This document shows, piece by piece, positions 1-9,304 of a stretch of 64,000 bases of DNA. Position 1 is the first letter of the stretch, and every line of letters begins with the position of its first letter. The notes beneath the pieces were generated by a model. The model was not told the DNA's origin, made no database searches, and worked only from the letters and a program-made list of their open reading frames with translations. The position numbers and the translations under genes were made by a program. This DNA is from Planctomycetota bacterium (GTDB taxonomy: Bacteria > Planctomycetota > Planctomycetia > Pirellulales > UBA7805): NCBI GenBank assembly GCA_003389215.1, contig QQVP01000074.1, positions 1 through 64,000 of the forward strand. The letters run 5' to 3'.

Positions 1-2
1 GC

Positions 3-599
3 GAAGATCAGACGATGAACGTGTTGCGCTATGCCAATCGCGTGCCGCTGCAGTTTCAGCACGGGGCCTGCGCAATTACCCAGGCCGTGATCAACAACAA
101 CTGGCGGAGCTACGGGCTGAGCCAGTCGCGCGGTTCGCTGCCGTCGGGTCCGATCACCGTCATGGTTCACATGGCCAGCGTGTGGGTGCCGTTTACGAGC
201 GAGTCGAAAGAGGCGGTGGCGAGCTATCCGGAGATCGAGAAGGAGCTGCGCCTGGCGCTGCAATCGGTCGGTCGCAAGCTCGGGATGTATCTGCGGCGGC
301 GGATCCGCGTCCGTCAGGAAGGCGAACGGCGCAACGTGTTTCTCCGCTATCTGGGCGAAGTGGCCACGGCCGTGAGTGAAATGAACAAGACGAATCGCCA
401 GAAGCTCTACGATCAGCTGATGACGATTGCCAAGAAGAAGACGGCCGAAGCCGACGTGAAGCTCGATCGCCGGGGCCGGCCGGTCGACGAAGAGAATCTC
501 GACCTGGGCGACAACGTGCTGATCGTCGATCCGGGCGAGGCAAACGAGCGAATGTTGGCGGGCGTCGCCTCCGCGACGACCGAGGCGACCGAGGACTAA
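3..599 (+). CDS. top6B: DNA topoisomerase VI subunit B, C-terminal part (cut by left edge)
   Basis: The frame is open from the first bases of the window, so the gene starts upstream. The 198 visible residues match the end of the transducer domain of topoisomerase VI subunit B: RYANRVPLQFQ near the start, then the SGPITVMVHMASVWVPFTSESKEA-like stretch, which is the conserved core. A helical tail with lysine-rich and acidic segments follows. In the A2B2 enzyme, B binds ATP and drives strand passage while A cuts DNA. The ATPase domain lies outside the window. The subunit A gene starts 4 bases after this stop codon, so the two are co-translated. Topoisomerase VI is typical of archaea and plants and patchy in bacteria; identity is secure because of the partner gene. 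Confidence 0.88.
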   Translation, partial: EDQTMNVLRYANRVPLQFQHGACAITQAVINNNWRSYGLSQSRGSLPSGPITVMVHMASVWVPFTSESKEAVASYPEIEKELRLALQSVGRKLGMYLRRRIRVRQEGERRNVFLRYLGEVATAVSEMNKTNRQKLYDQLMTIAKKKTAEADVKLDRRGRPVDEENLDLGDNVLIVDPGEANERMLAGVASATTEATED

Positions 600-603
600 C
601 GCG

Positions 604-1812
604 ATGGCGAAGAAGAAGAAAAAGGTCGTGCGCAAGAAGGTTCCCGCGACCCGGGTCAAGAAGAAGAAGGTTCGCCGCGCCGCCGCGGGCAACGGAGCCC
701 GTACGAAGCTGGCCACTCGCGATCGCGAGACGATGTCGAAGCTGGTCAACCTGGCCGATACGGTCGTCACCTCGGCCGCCAAGAAGCGAAACGCCGATCC
801 GCATCTGGACGTGCCTACGCGGAGCCTCTCCAACGTCAAGTACAACACCCGCAAGCGGTTCATCGAGATGGGCAGCAACACGAACCGCCGCCACCTGTTC
901 AATCTCTCGCAGGCCAAGAGTTACATGCAGACGATGCTGGTCGGCAGCGGCTGCAAACAGCTGATCGAACAGGACAAGAACACGAGCATTCGTGGTCTCT
1001 ACTACATGCTCAAGCACACCATCGAAGGAACCAAGGAAAACACCTTCGAAGAACAGTCCGACTGCGATCCAGTCATCGAGGATATGGAGGTGCTGCTCGG
1101 CTCGCTTCGCGAGGAGTTGCACCTGTATGCCGACAAGAAGGGCGAGATGGTCGGCAATCTCACGTTGCTCGATAACGGCGACGAGATCGACTGTTCGCGG
1201 ATGGGATCGGGCGGCTACGGCATTCCCTCGATCGTCGAGCCGCACGTGCTGCAGTTCAAGAAGTGCCAGGCCAAGTTCGTTCTGCATGTCGAAAAGGGCA
1301 CCGTCTGGCAGCGATTCAACGAAGACAAGTTCTGGCGCAAGCACAATTGCATTCTCACGCACGGCGGCGGGCAGCCTCCGCGCGGCGTGCGGCGGCTGTT
1401 GAACCGGCTGCACAACGAACTGAAGCTGCCGGTCTATTGCCTGTTGGATAACGATCCTTGGGGATACTACATCTACAGCGTGATCAAACAGGGCTCGATC
1501 AACCTGGCCTACGAGTCGCAGCGGATGGCGATTCCCGAGGCCCGCTTCATGGGCTTGCGAAGCAAGGACTACGAGCGGTGCGACCTGAGTTCGAGCGTGA
1601 AGATCGACCTGAACGACAACGATCGCAAGCGGGCAAAGCAGATCGCCAAGTATCCCTGGTTCGAGAAAAAGAAGGCCTGGCAGAAAGAGATCGCGCGGAT
1701 GCTCGAGAACGACTTCAAATTGGAAGTCGAGGCCCTACTGAGCAAGGACATCAGCTACGTGACCGAAGAGTATGTGCCGGCACGGCTGAAGGACCGGGAC
1801 TGGTTGGATTAG
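604..1812 (+). CDS. top6A: DNA topoisomerase VI subunit A (Spo11-like)
   Basis: This is the DNA-cleaving subunit of type IIB topoisomerase, 402 aa. The winged-helix catalytic motif SIRGLYY is at about residues 128-134 and holds the active-site tyrosine. The Toprim metal site is visible as VEKG (Glu about 230) and LDNDPWG (Asp about 282 and 284). The first 30 residues form an unusually lysine/arginine-rich tail with KKKKK-type runs, before the conserved body; it resembles the histone-like tails seen elsewhere in this window and may increase DNA affinity (inference). The gene follows subunit B by 4 bases in one operon. It is complete and all key residues are present. Confidence 0.93.
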   Translation: MAKKKKKVVRKKVPATRVKKKKVRRAAAGNGARTKLATRDRETMSKLVNLADTVVTSAAKKRNADPHLDVPTRSLSNVKYNTRKRFIEMGSNTNRRHLFNLSQAKSYMQTMLVGSGCKQLIEQDKNTSIRGLYYMLKHTIEGTKENTFEEQSDCDPVIEDMEVLLGSLREELHLYADKKGEMVGNLTLLDNGDEIDCSRMGSGGYGIPSIVEPHVLQFKKCQAKFVLHVEKGTVWQRFNEDKFWRKHNCILTHGGGQPPRGVRRLLNRLHNELKLPVYCLLDNDPWGYYIYSVIKQGSINLAYESQRMAIPEARFMGLRSKDYERCDLSSSVKIDLNDNDRKRAKQIAKYPWFEKKKAWQKEIARMLENDFKLEVEALLSKDISYVTEEYVPARLKDRDWLD

Positions 1813-1841
1813 GCGCGGCCGCGGCGCCGCCGTCGCAAACT

Positions 1842-2834
1842 CTACGGCTCGACGACGATCTTTCCCGCCAGAGTGCCTGCGCCGCCGACCGTGTTTTCTT
1901 CCTGCAGACGATGGGCCGCCGCCGCTTCGTCCAGCGGCAGCACGCGATCGATGCGCGGCCGCAGCTTGCCCTCGGCCAACCAGGCGTTGATCGCGTCGGC
2001 CACTTCGCGCTGTTCGTCCGGCGTGGCGGCGAACATCACGAAACCGTGGAGCGAGCAGCCCTTCACGTAGAACGGTCCGACGGGAAACTCGGGCCGGGCC
2101 TGTCGTCCGGCCATCAGGATCATCCGCCCCCGCGGGGCGAGCATTTCCACGGCACGGTCGAAGTCGGGCTCGCGGACCGTCTCCCAATAGACGTTTACCC
2201 CTTCGGGTGCGAACTCCTTGACCCGCGCGGTCACGTCTTCGGTCTTGTAGTTGACCGCCAGGTCGGCGCCCAGTTCGCGACAGGCAGCCACCTTTTCCGC
2301 GGTGCCGCCGGTGGCGATGACCCGCGCCCCGATCGCCTTGGCCATTTGCACGACGGTCGAGCCGACGCCGCCGGTGCCGCCGTTGACGAACAGCGTTTCG
2401 CCGGCCGTGAGCTTCGCTTCGCGCAAGAGGCCCAGCGCGGCGGTGATGCCCACCAGCGCGATGGCCGCCGCTTGGCGATCGCTCGTGTCGTCGGGTGTGG
2501 GATAGAGCCAAGACTCGTCCACGGCGGCATACTCGGCAAAGGTGCCTTGGCGACCGAAGAGCCCTTGGTTGCTGCCCCACACGCGGTCGCCCACCGCGAA
2601 CCGACGGGCCTCGGGTCCGACCGCCTCGACCGTGCCGGCCAGGTCGCAGCCGACGATGTACGGCCGCGGCAATTCGAAGTAGCCCGCGCCCGCGCGGAGG
2701 TAGGTATCGATCGGGTTGAGCGCGGCGGCGGCGACGCGAACCAACACTTCCGATCCGCTCGGCGTCGGCGTCGGCAACTCGTCGACGACAATGTTCTCGG
2801 GCGGACCAGGCTGGTGAATGAAGGCAGCTTTCAT
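1842..2834 (-). CDS. Zinc-independent MDR oxidoreductase, NADPH:quinone reductase-like
   Basis: A 330-aa medium-chain dehydrogenase/reductase. MKAAFIHQ is the usual start of the family, so I chose this ATG over one 16 codons upstream. A GroES-like N-terminal domain carries LNPIDTYLRAG and the VGCDLAGTVEAVG signature. The nucleotide-binding GGTGGVGS motif follows in the middle, with the C-terminal lid after it. The cysteine/histidine zinc ligands of alcohol dehydrogenases are absent, which fits quinone-reductase (QOR/zeta-crystallin) members that reduce quinones or enones with NADPH. It converges on top6A and is divergent from the membrane protein at 3031. Substrate cannot be named from sequence. 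Confidence 0.85.
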   Translation of the reverse strand: MKAAFIHQPGPPENIVVDELPTPTPSGSEVLVRVAAAALNPIDTYLRAGAGYFELPRPYIVGCDLAGTVEAVGPEARRFAVGDRVWGSNQGLFGRQGTFAEYAAVDESWLYPTPDDTSDRQAAAIALVGITAALGLLREAKLTAGETLFVNGGTGGVGSTVVQMAKAIGARVIATGGTAEKVAACRELGADLAVNYKTEDVTARVKEFAPEGVNVYWETVREPDFDRAVEMLAPRGRMILMAGRQARPEFPVGPFYVKGCSLHGFVMFAATPDEQREVADAINAWLAEGKLRPRIDRVLPLDEAAAAHRLQEENTVGGAGTLAGKIVVEP

Positions 2835-2910
2835 GGCGAGTTGCAACTCGTGTTGGATGTGAGCGAGGCGAGGAAGCGACAAGGGATCGAGGAGCGCATT
2901 CGTCGTTTGT

Positions 2911-2930
2911 TGCCAAAATACGATTTTGCC
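2911..2930. promoter_or_regulatory. Possible palindromic operator in a divergent spacer
   Basis: The spacer between the divergent oxidoreductase and membrane-protein genes contains CCAAAAT-ACG-ATTTTG, an inverted repeat with 6-bp perfect arms around a 3-base centre (7 of 8 matching if extended). Such a site could bind a dimeric repressor controlling either gene. No regulator gene is adjacent, so this is only a weak call. Confidence 0.2.
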
Positions 2931-3030
2931 GCTTTACATTAGGTTCACCCGCAACATACAATCCCGAGCAAGAGGGGTCTAGATTTCCCCCCGTGCGATA
3001 CTAATTCCTGGAGCCTAGAGGGATCCAATC

Positions 3031-3615
3031 ATGAAACGCCCTGCCTCGCTATTCGGTGCGATGTTGTTCTGCTTCTTCTTGGGATTGACCGTGTTCGGCT
3101 CGCTCGCGATGGCGGGCGAGGCGATGGCTGTCGACGAAGGTGGCGTCGCTCCAGTCTTGGCGCAGGGGGACTTCGATTTTGGCGACTTGAACCAAGGGGC
3201 AGCGGTAAGCGACGAAGACGTTCTTGCGATCATCGCCGGCCTTTACACGGTGATTCTTTTCGGCAGCCTCATCGGCGTCGCGCTCCAGCTGGTGGTGTGC
3301 TACCTGCTCTACTCGGCGGCCGCCGCGATTCCAGAAGAGCATCAACAACTCTCGCCGCCGTTGGTCTGGTTGATGCTGATTCCTTGTGTCAACATCGTCA
3401 TGATCTTCTTCGTGTTCCCGGGCCTGGTAAAGGGATTTCAGAGCTATTTTGCCAGCGTCGGAAATACCGAGGTCGGCGATTGCGGCGAGAGTCTGCTGGT
3501 CTGGTTTTACGTGACTTTCTTCTTGTGTGGTCCGGTAAACCTCGTCTTGCTCATCATGTACCTGGTCAAGTTCACTGGCTACAAGAACATGATTGCGCAG
3601 CAGCCGGCCGCCTAA
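3031..3615 (+). CDS. Multi-pass membrane protein of unknown function
   Basis: A 194-aa protein beginning with a signal-like segment (LFCFFLGLTVFGSLAMAGEA) and a short extracytoplasmic stretch. Three hydrophobic membrane segments follow, at about residues 70-95, 112-135 and 157-180. The third is preceded by the polar GNTEVGDCGESL. The layout resembles small planctomycete membrane proteins with no assigned role. An AGAGGGA ribosome-binding site precedes the ATG. The gene stands alone and ends at a strong terminator about 50 bases downstream. No catalytic motif is visible. Confidence 0.7.
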   Translation: MKRPASLFGAMLFCFFLGLTVFGSLAMAGEAMAVDEGGVAPVLAQGDFDFGDLNQGAAVSDEDVLAIIAGLYTVILFGSLIGVALQLVVCYLLYSAAAAIPEEHQQLSPPLVWLMLIPCVNIVMIFFVFPGLVKGFQSYFASVGNTEVGDCGESLLVWFYVTFFLCGPVNLVLLIMYLVKFTGYKNMIAQQPAA

Positions 3616-3663
3616 GCCGGGCCATTGCCCGCCTGACGGCGAAGCGTCGCTTGTGATCCTCTC

Positions 3664-3710
3664 AGGCGTGGTGCCCGCTCCCCAGCGAGTCGGCACCACG
3701 CCTTTTTCTT
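3664..3710 (+). terminator. Rho-independent terminator after the membrane protein
   Basis: A 12-bp perfect stem (AGGCGTGGTGCC with GGCACCACGCCT) closes a loop that contains a smaller CGCT/AGCG stem. It is followed directly by TTTTTCTT. It lies about 50 bases after the stop codon at 3615. Confidence 0.85.
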
Positions 3711-3834
3711 GGCACATTCCGGGCCCCGTCGTGGGGTCGCCGGGGCAAGAATCTCTGGTACGTCCCGGTGCTCGCTGATACCATAGAACTTAGGTTTTGG
3801 GGTGGCATGGGGCACTTTAGGCGGACGTATTGCG

Positions 3835-4923
3835 ATGACCGACGGCACCCAGCCGGAATCCGGTGTGGATGATTTCGCGCCCGTGGCCCATGTGACGAGC
3901 CGCGTGGCGCACGCCGTCCCGGTCGGTCAACCGACGAGCGTGCGGCAAATCGCTCCTTCGCTGTTATCCGCCTACGCCGTCGAAGGAGGACACGCCCATC
4001 TGGTCGGCTGCCGGCTGCGTGAGATTCCGGTCGTGGAAATCGCCTCCGCCGAGGGAGAATCCTCGCCAGAGTCGCCGCGCTACTACCTGATCGATACCGA
4101 GCAAGCGAAGGGCGAATTGGTGGGCGACGAGCTGATGCGAACGCTCGGCCTGGCACGGCTCGAGGACGCTCAGCGACCGAGCACGATCGCCCCCAACGAG
4201 GTGGCAACGATCCTCACCACCGCCTTCGAAGCCGCAGGCATTGCCGAGTCGGAACGACCGCACCGCAACGTGCGAATCGTGTGGTGCAAACGGGTCGAGG
4301 GCAAACTCGAATTCACGATTGGCGACGCCGCGGCCGACCTTGGTTTCGCAGGCTGGGCAACCGTGCTCTCGCCTCCGCCGTTTCGCTGTCCGGTAACCGG
4401 TGTCGAGACCTTCCGCCTGGCCGCAACCAGCGACGGGCGTATCGTGGCGGCCGAGCAATTGGAGACCTGCACCGTTTCGGGCGAGCGCCTACCCCGCGAC
4501 GAAACGGTCCGCTGTGCGGCGACCGACCGCGTGGTCGCGGCCCATCTGACGAGCATCTGCCCGGCAAGTGGCTTGCCGGTGCAGACCGACTGGATGGTGC
4601 CCTGCTCGATGTGCCAGCAGAAGGTCAGCCCGGCCTGTCTCGAATCGGGCCGCTGCGCCACGTGTCGCCACTTGGAAGCGACGACGGCGGAAGACCCGCG
4701 GCTGCTGTCGGTCGTGGGCCAGTTTCCAGAGCTGGTGCGGTGGCGGTGGCTGTCCGTCGCGGAAAGTCAAACCTCACTGGTCGTCGTGGCTCGCGGGATT
4801 TGGCAGAAGCGTCTGCTCGTGATCGACCGTGCTAGCGGCGAGTTGCGGCATGCCGCACGCGGCCAGCGGGGATCGCGCGATTGGAAGCCGATCGCCGACC
4901 TGGCGGCCGGGCCAGATCTCTAG
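3835..4923 (+). CDS. Cysteine-motif-rich protein of unknown function
   Basis: A protein of 362 aa when started at MTDGTQ; an in-frame GTG lies 11 codons upstream. The N-terminal two thirds show no family I recognise. The C-terminal half has a repeated cysteine pattern (CPVTG, CTVSG, CAATD, CPASG), then CSMCQQKVSPAC and CATC, which looks like a series of small zinc-ribbon or treble-clef knuckles. No signal peptide is evident, so a cytoplasmic protein is likely. The last 60 residues are a beta-rich stretch with WQKRLLVIDRASGEL. The gene is monocistronic, after a terminator and before a long spacer. No function is proposed. Confidence 0.65.
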   Translation: MTDGTQPESGVDDFAPVAHVTSRVAHAVPVGQPTSVRQIAPSLLSAYAVEGGHAHLVGCRLREIPVVEIASAEGESSPESPRYYLIDTEQAKGELVGDELMRTLGLARLEDAQRPSTIAPNEVATILTTAFEAAGIAESERPHRNVRIVWCKRVEGKLEFTIGDAAADLGFAGWATVLSPPPFRCPVTGVETFRLAATSDGRIVAAEQLETCTVSGERLPRDETVRCAATDRVVAAHLTSICPASGLPVQTDWMVPCSMCQQKVSPACLESGRCATCRHLEATTAEDPRLLSVVGQFPELVRWRWLSVAESQTSLVVVARGIWQKRLLVIDRASGELRHAARGQRGSRDWKPIADLAAGPDL

Positions 4924-6082
4924 TCCATCGGCGAGCGACGATCGCGTTGTCGCCGTAACCCCCGTCTTCAAATGGGGTTGTGAGGGGCCATTCGGCACGA
5001 TGAGGAGGCCCGGAGCGCGTCCGCAGCCTTGCGGCTCGCGGGCGGAGGAGCAACGCGACGAGCCGGGCAAGTCCCCTCTGGGTACCGAGGGGCGGCGGCA
5101 CGACGGGGCGAATTTGCCTGGAATCGCCGAAACCAGGGCCTGGAAACGTCTCTCCGCAGCGCTGGACTCGGAAGTTCGCGTAGCTAAAATTAAGGCTGAC
5201 CCGACATTCCGCCAGTAATGACTTCGTTTCGTCAGGTCGGATGGGTGAGAAAGCACGAAGTCGCCCGCCTTCCTACCACGCAGCCAGCTGGCCGCCGGAA
5301 TCGCTTGGACTGTCCCCCCAGACCCAGGGGCGGGCCAGTTCCGCCATCCCGAGCAATTGAACGCCCTCCGGAAGGCGTGCCTTAAAGGCTTCGCCACCGG
5401 AGCGCGTCGTCGCGTCGCCGTGACACTTTGATCCCTGTGGGACGTCAACCTGTGGTCGATCAAGGTGTCGCACGTTCCACGTTTCGGCGTGAGGTTGGTC
5501 GCCTGTGAAGCGGTGGCGACCGAGCGAACGAACGAATGTGTGAATAAGGAGTGCGAACAGCGTGCGAACAAGTAGAGGAGGAGGACCGCCCGCGGGTGGC
5601 ACTCGACTGCGACGTCGGTCTTGTTTACGACGCCGTAATCTTTTGCCAAATCGTGGAGCCAAGCGGTCTTGCGAATGAAGAGTGGTAAACTTGTTTACGG
5701 TCGACCGGGCCAGGTTGTTCGGGAATGACCCACTTCAGAAAGGCGACTTTCAAGAGCCTGGGGACTTACACCCAACCTAATCGTAACAACTTAACAGCGT
5801 AGGCCACGCGAGAAACGGCTGTGCTGCTGCGGGGGACTGCTTCGAAACGAGACGTCGCCGCCCACAGACCTTCTTCCGATCGTCGGCAGCAATCCTCGGG
5901 ATTCCCGAGTGGTTCCTTTTTTCGATTTGCAGCTTCTTCACGACGATCACGCATTGCAGATCACGAACGACAACAGACCATAGTTTGCGCGGACCGCTTG
6001 AGCGCGATGATCGCGTTCGCCGGAGAGCGGTTCGTCATCACGAGGAAGTACGAGAAAGCACCGCCAGTCGGCTTCGCGCCGG
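4924..6082. other. Long spacer upstream of the sigma factor gene, no gene seen
   Basis: About 1.15 kb with no convincing coding sequence: open frames here have no ribosome-binding site and low-complexity, arginine/serine-rich translations. I see one notable inverted repeat at 5422-5433 and 5458-5469 (GACACTTTGATC / GATCAAGGTGTC, one wobble pair, 24-base loop). Stretches rich in CGAACGAACG and GAGGAGGAGG occur around 5520-5590. The spacer probably carries the sigma factor promoter region and may hold a non-coding RNA or a decayed gene. Confidence 0.5.
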
Positions 6083-6112
6083 ATGGCAGACCCACAGCTG
6101 AGGAGTGTTGAT

Positions 6113-7681
<1,569 letters not shown>

Positions 7682-7719
7682 TCGCGGCCCGATCGAAACT
7701 CGGTAGACACGTTGATTCA

Positions 7720-7758
7720 AGACCTGTCGGCGATGCTTCGCCGGCGGGTCTTTTTTCT
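7720..7758 (+). terminator. Rho-independent terminator of the sigma factor gene
   Basis: AGACCTGTCGGCGA pairs with TCGCCGGCGGGTCT in a 14-bp stem containing two G-T wobbles, around a TGCT loop. A run of six T follows. It lies 39 bases after the stop codon. Confidence 0.88.
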
Positions 7759-7922
7759 TGCGCCTGCGAGTGAAGCCGTTCTTTGGGCGCGTTGCTGGCC
7801 TGCGTCATGGCCTGGTGCCGCTGCATGCGTTCTTTCGCGCGGCAGTTCAGGTCGGCAGATTTTTTCGCACGCACCACTTGGCGCCCTCCGGCGAGGGGAT
7901 TACATTCTCACTTCACAAGCGT

Positions 7923-8133
7923 GCGTTGGTGGTCGGTCGTCATTGCGTGACGGCCGACAAACAGGGAACTCCGGTGCGAATCCGGGACGGCCCCGCCGCT
8001 GTATCCGAGTGTTACGAGGACGCCTGACTCTCACGCCATTGTCATGACTGCCTCCTGCGAGGCGATCGCCGCACGCGGCGCGTGACGAGAAGGCCAGGCA
8101 ACCCAGCTCGGAAGTCAGAAGACCTACCAACGC
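7923..8133 (+). promoter_or_regulatory. Cobalamin (vitamin B12) riboswitch
   Basis: The conserved core is clear: ACAGGGAACTCCGGTGCGAA then TCCGGGACGGCCCCGCCGCTGT-type sequence at about 7970-8002. The B12-box-like GTCAGAAGACCTACC is at 8114-8128. The closing P1 helix is perfect over 8 bp (GCGTTGGT at 7923-7930 with ACCAACGC at 8126-8133). The aptamer is on the + strand, 233 bases before the DUF1559 gene, with no other gene between, so that gene and probably the following one are under B12 control. Cobalamin riboswitches normally lower expression when B12 is abundant. Confidence 0.93.
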
Positions 8134-8274
8134 GACAGTCGCGGTGATCTGCGAGGGACAGATTCCGCACGGAGAGCCATGCCCCGTTTACGGCGCCCCC
8201 CAAGGCCAGCCCGCACGGGGACACGCTCAACCGATTACGCCCTGTAAGAAGCGTCGTCCCCGAACCGCGTTGGT
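8126..8274 (+). promoter_or_regulatory. Candidate expression platform: alternative partner for the riboswitch P1 strand
   Basis: The 3' strand of P1, ACCAACGCG (8126-8134), is perfectly complementary over 9 bp to CGCGTTGGT at 8266-8274, which duplicates the 5' strand of P1. The same bases can therefore close the aptamer or form a downstream long-range hairpin. No T-run terminator is obvious before the ATG at 8367, so control could be by translation, Rho or RNA structure. This is inference from complementarity. Confidence 0.5.
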
Positions 8275-8366
8275 TGATCTTGGCACCCCTCGTTGCGCTC
8301 GCACAAAGCGAGCCGCGGGCCCGCGTCGATCGACCCCCTTCGACACATTCGAGTGAGGTGTTCCTC

Positions 8367-9233
8367 ATGAAGACTCGTTCCCTTGGTCGTGCCCGTCGCT
8401 TGGATGCCCGTCGCCTGAATCTCCGACGGCTCGCCGGCTTCACGTTGGTCGAGCTGCTCATCGTGCTCGCCGTGATCGGCGTGCTGCTGGCCATCGTGTT
8501 GCCCGCCGTGATGGGCGTCCTCGAATCGGCACGGCTGACGAAATGCCAGAGCAAGCTCCGCGAGATCGGCATCGCGCTGGTCGCACACCACAACGTTCAC
8601 GCCCGATTTCCCGCGGGCTGCAAAGACACGACGCGCGATGCCAAGTACGGCTACGTCAAATGGCCGCCCAAGCCGCCCCATCGCGAGCTGGCGTGGAACG
8701 TCTACTTGCTGCCGTTCATGGGACACGAAGAGCTGTACGATCAGCTCGATCGCAACAAGCCGTTCAACGATCCGGCGAACAAGGAAGTCGCGGCCACCGA
8801 GCTGGATATCTTTCTCTGTCCGAGTGCCGAACGAACGCCCGATCCGCCCGGTCAGACCGACTACGCCGGCATCAACGGGGAACAGATTACCGGACCCGGT
8901 TCGCCCAACATCTCCGCCGGGGTGCTTGTTCACGACGAGAGCTACTCCGATGCGGACGTCAAAGACGGAACTTCGCAAACGCTGATCGTCGCCGAAGATA
9001 CCCGCGGACCCGACAAGACCTGGATCCACGGCCGCAATATCTTCGCGCAGATGTGGGGTATCAACGATCCGCAGGGCGAGGGCGACAACGAGATCCGCAG
9101 CGACCACGTGGCCGGCGCGGTGGGACTCTTCGCCGACGGTCACGTCGTCTTTCTCAGCGACGACCTGGAACTCAAGACGCTTGCCGCGATGATCACGCGG
9201 GCCGGTCGCGAGCGCTTCACGTACGACCCGTGA
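8367..9233 (+). CDS. DUF1559 prepilin-like (type II/IV pseudopilin) protein
   Basis: A 288-aa protein with an arginine-rich 25-residue leader and the prepilin signal GFTLVELLIVLAVIGVLLAIVLPAV, which a prepilin peptidase would cut before Phe. The rest is a DUF1559 globular domain typical of planctomycetes. It contains LAWNVYLLPFMGHEELYDQ, FLCPSA, DYAGINGE, SQTLIVAEDT and the C-terminal H-x9-DG block (HVAGAVGLFADGHVVFLSD). Planctomycetes encode many paralogues of largely unknown role; they are thought to be exported pilin-like subunits. Its position as first gene after a cobalamin riboswitch, and 71 bases before a DUF4465 protein, suggests a part in B12 capture at the surface (inference). The ATG was chosen so that the leader stays short. 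Confidence 0.88.
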   Translation: MKTRSLGRARRLDARRLNLRRLAGFTLVELLIVLAVIGVLLAIVLPAVMGVLESARLTKCQSKLREIGIALVAHHNVHARFPAGCKDTTRDAKYGYVKWPPKPPHRELAWNVYLLPFMGHEELYDQLDRNKPFNDPANKEVAATELDIFLCPSAERTPDPPGQTDYAGINGEQITGPGSPNISAGVLVHDESYSDADVKDGTSQTLIVAEDTRGPDKTWIHGRNIFAQMWGINDPQGEGDNEIRSDHVAGAVGLFADGHVVFLSDDLELKTLAAMITRAGRERFTYDP

Positions 9234-9304
9234 CGCCCCTCGCTCACAGAGCCCGACGCTATCACGAACCACGCACACACCACTTGATTCGAAGGAACCC
9301 CATC

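Noticed and set aside
193-1413. Long minus-strand open frame across top6B and top6A
   Set aside because: It lies antisense to two well-conserved genes and translates to arginine/leucine-rich sequence without motifs; a GC-rich codon shadow.
4774-5649. 291-codon minus-strand frame in the spacer before the sigma factor gene
   Set aside because: It overlaps the end of a real gene on the other strand, has no ribosome-binding site and no recognisable domain; kept only as an unexplained spacer.
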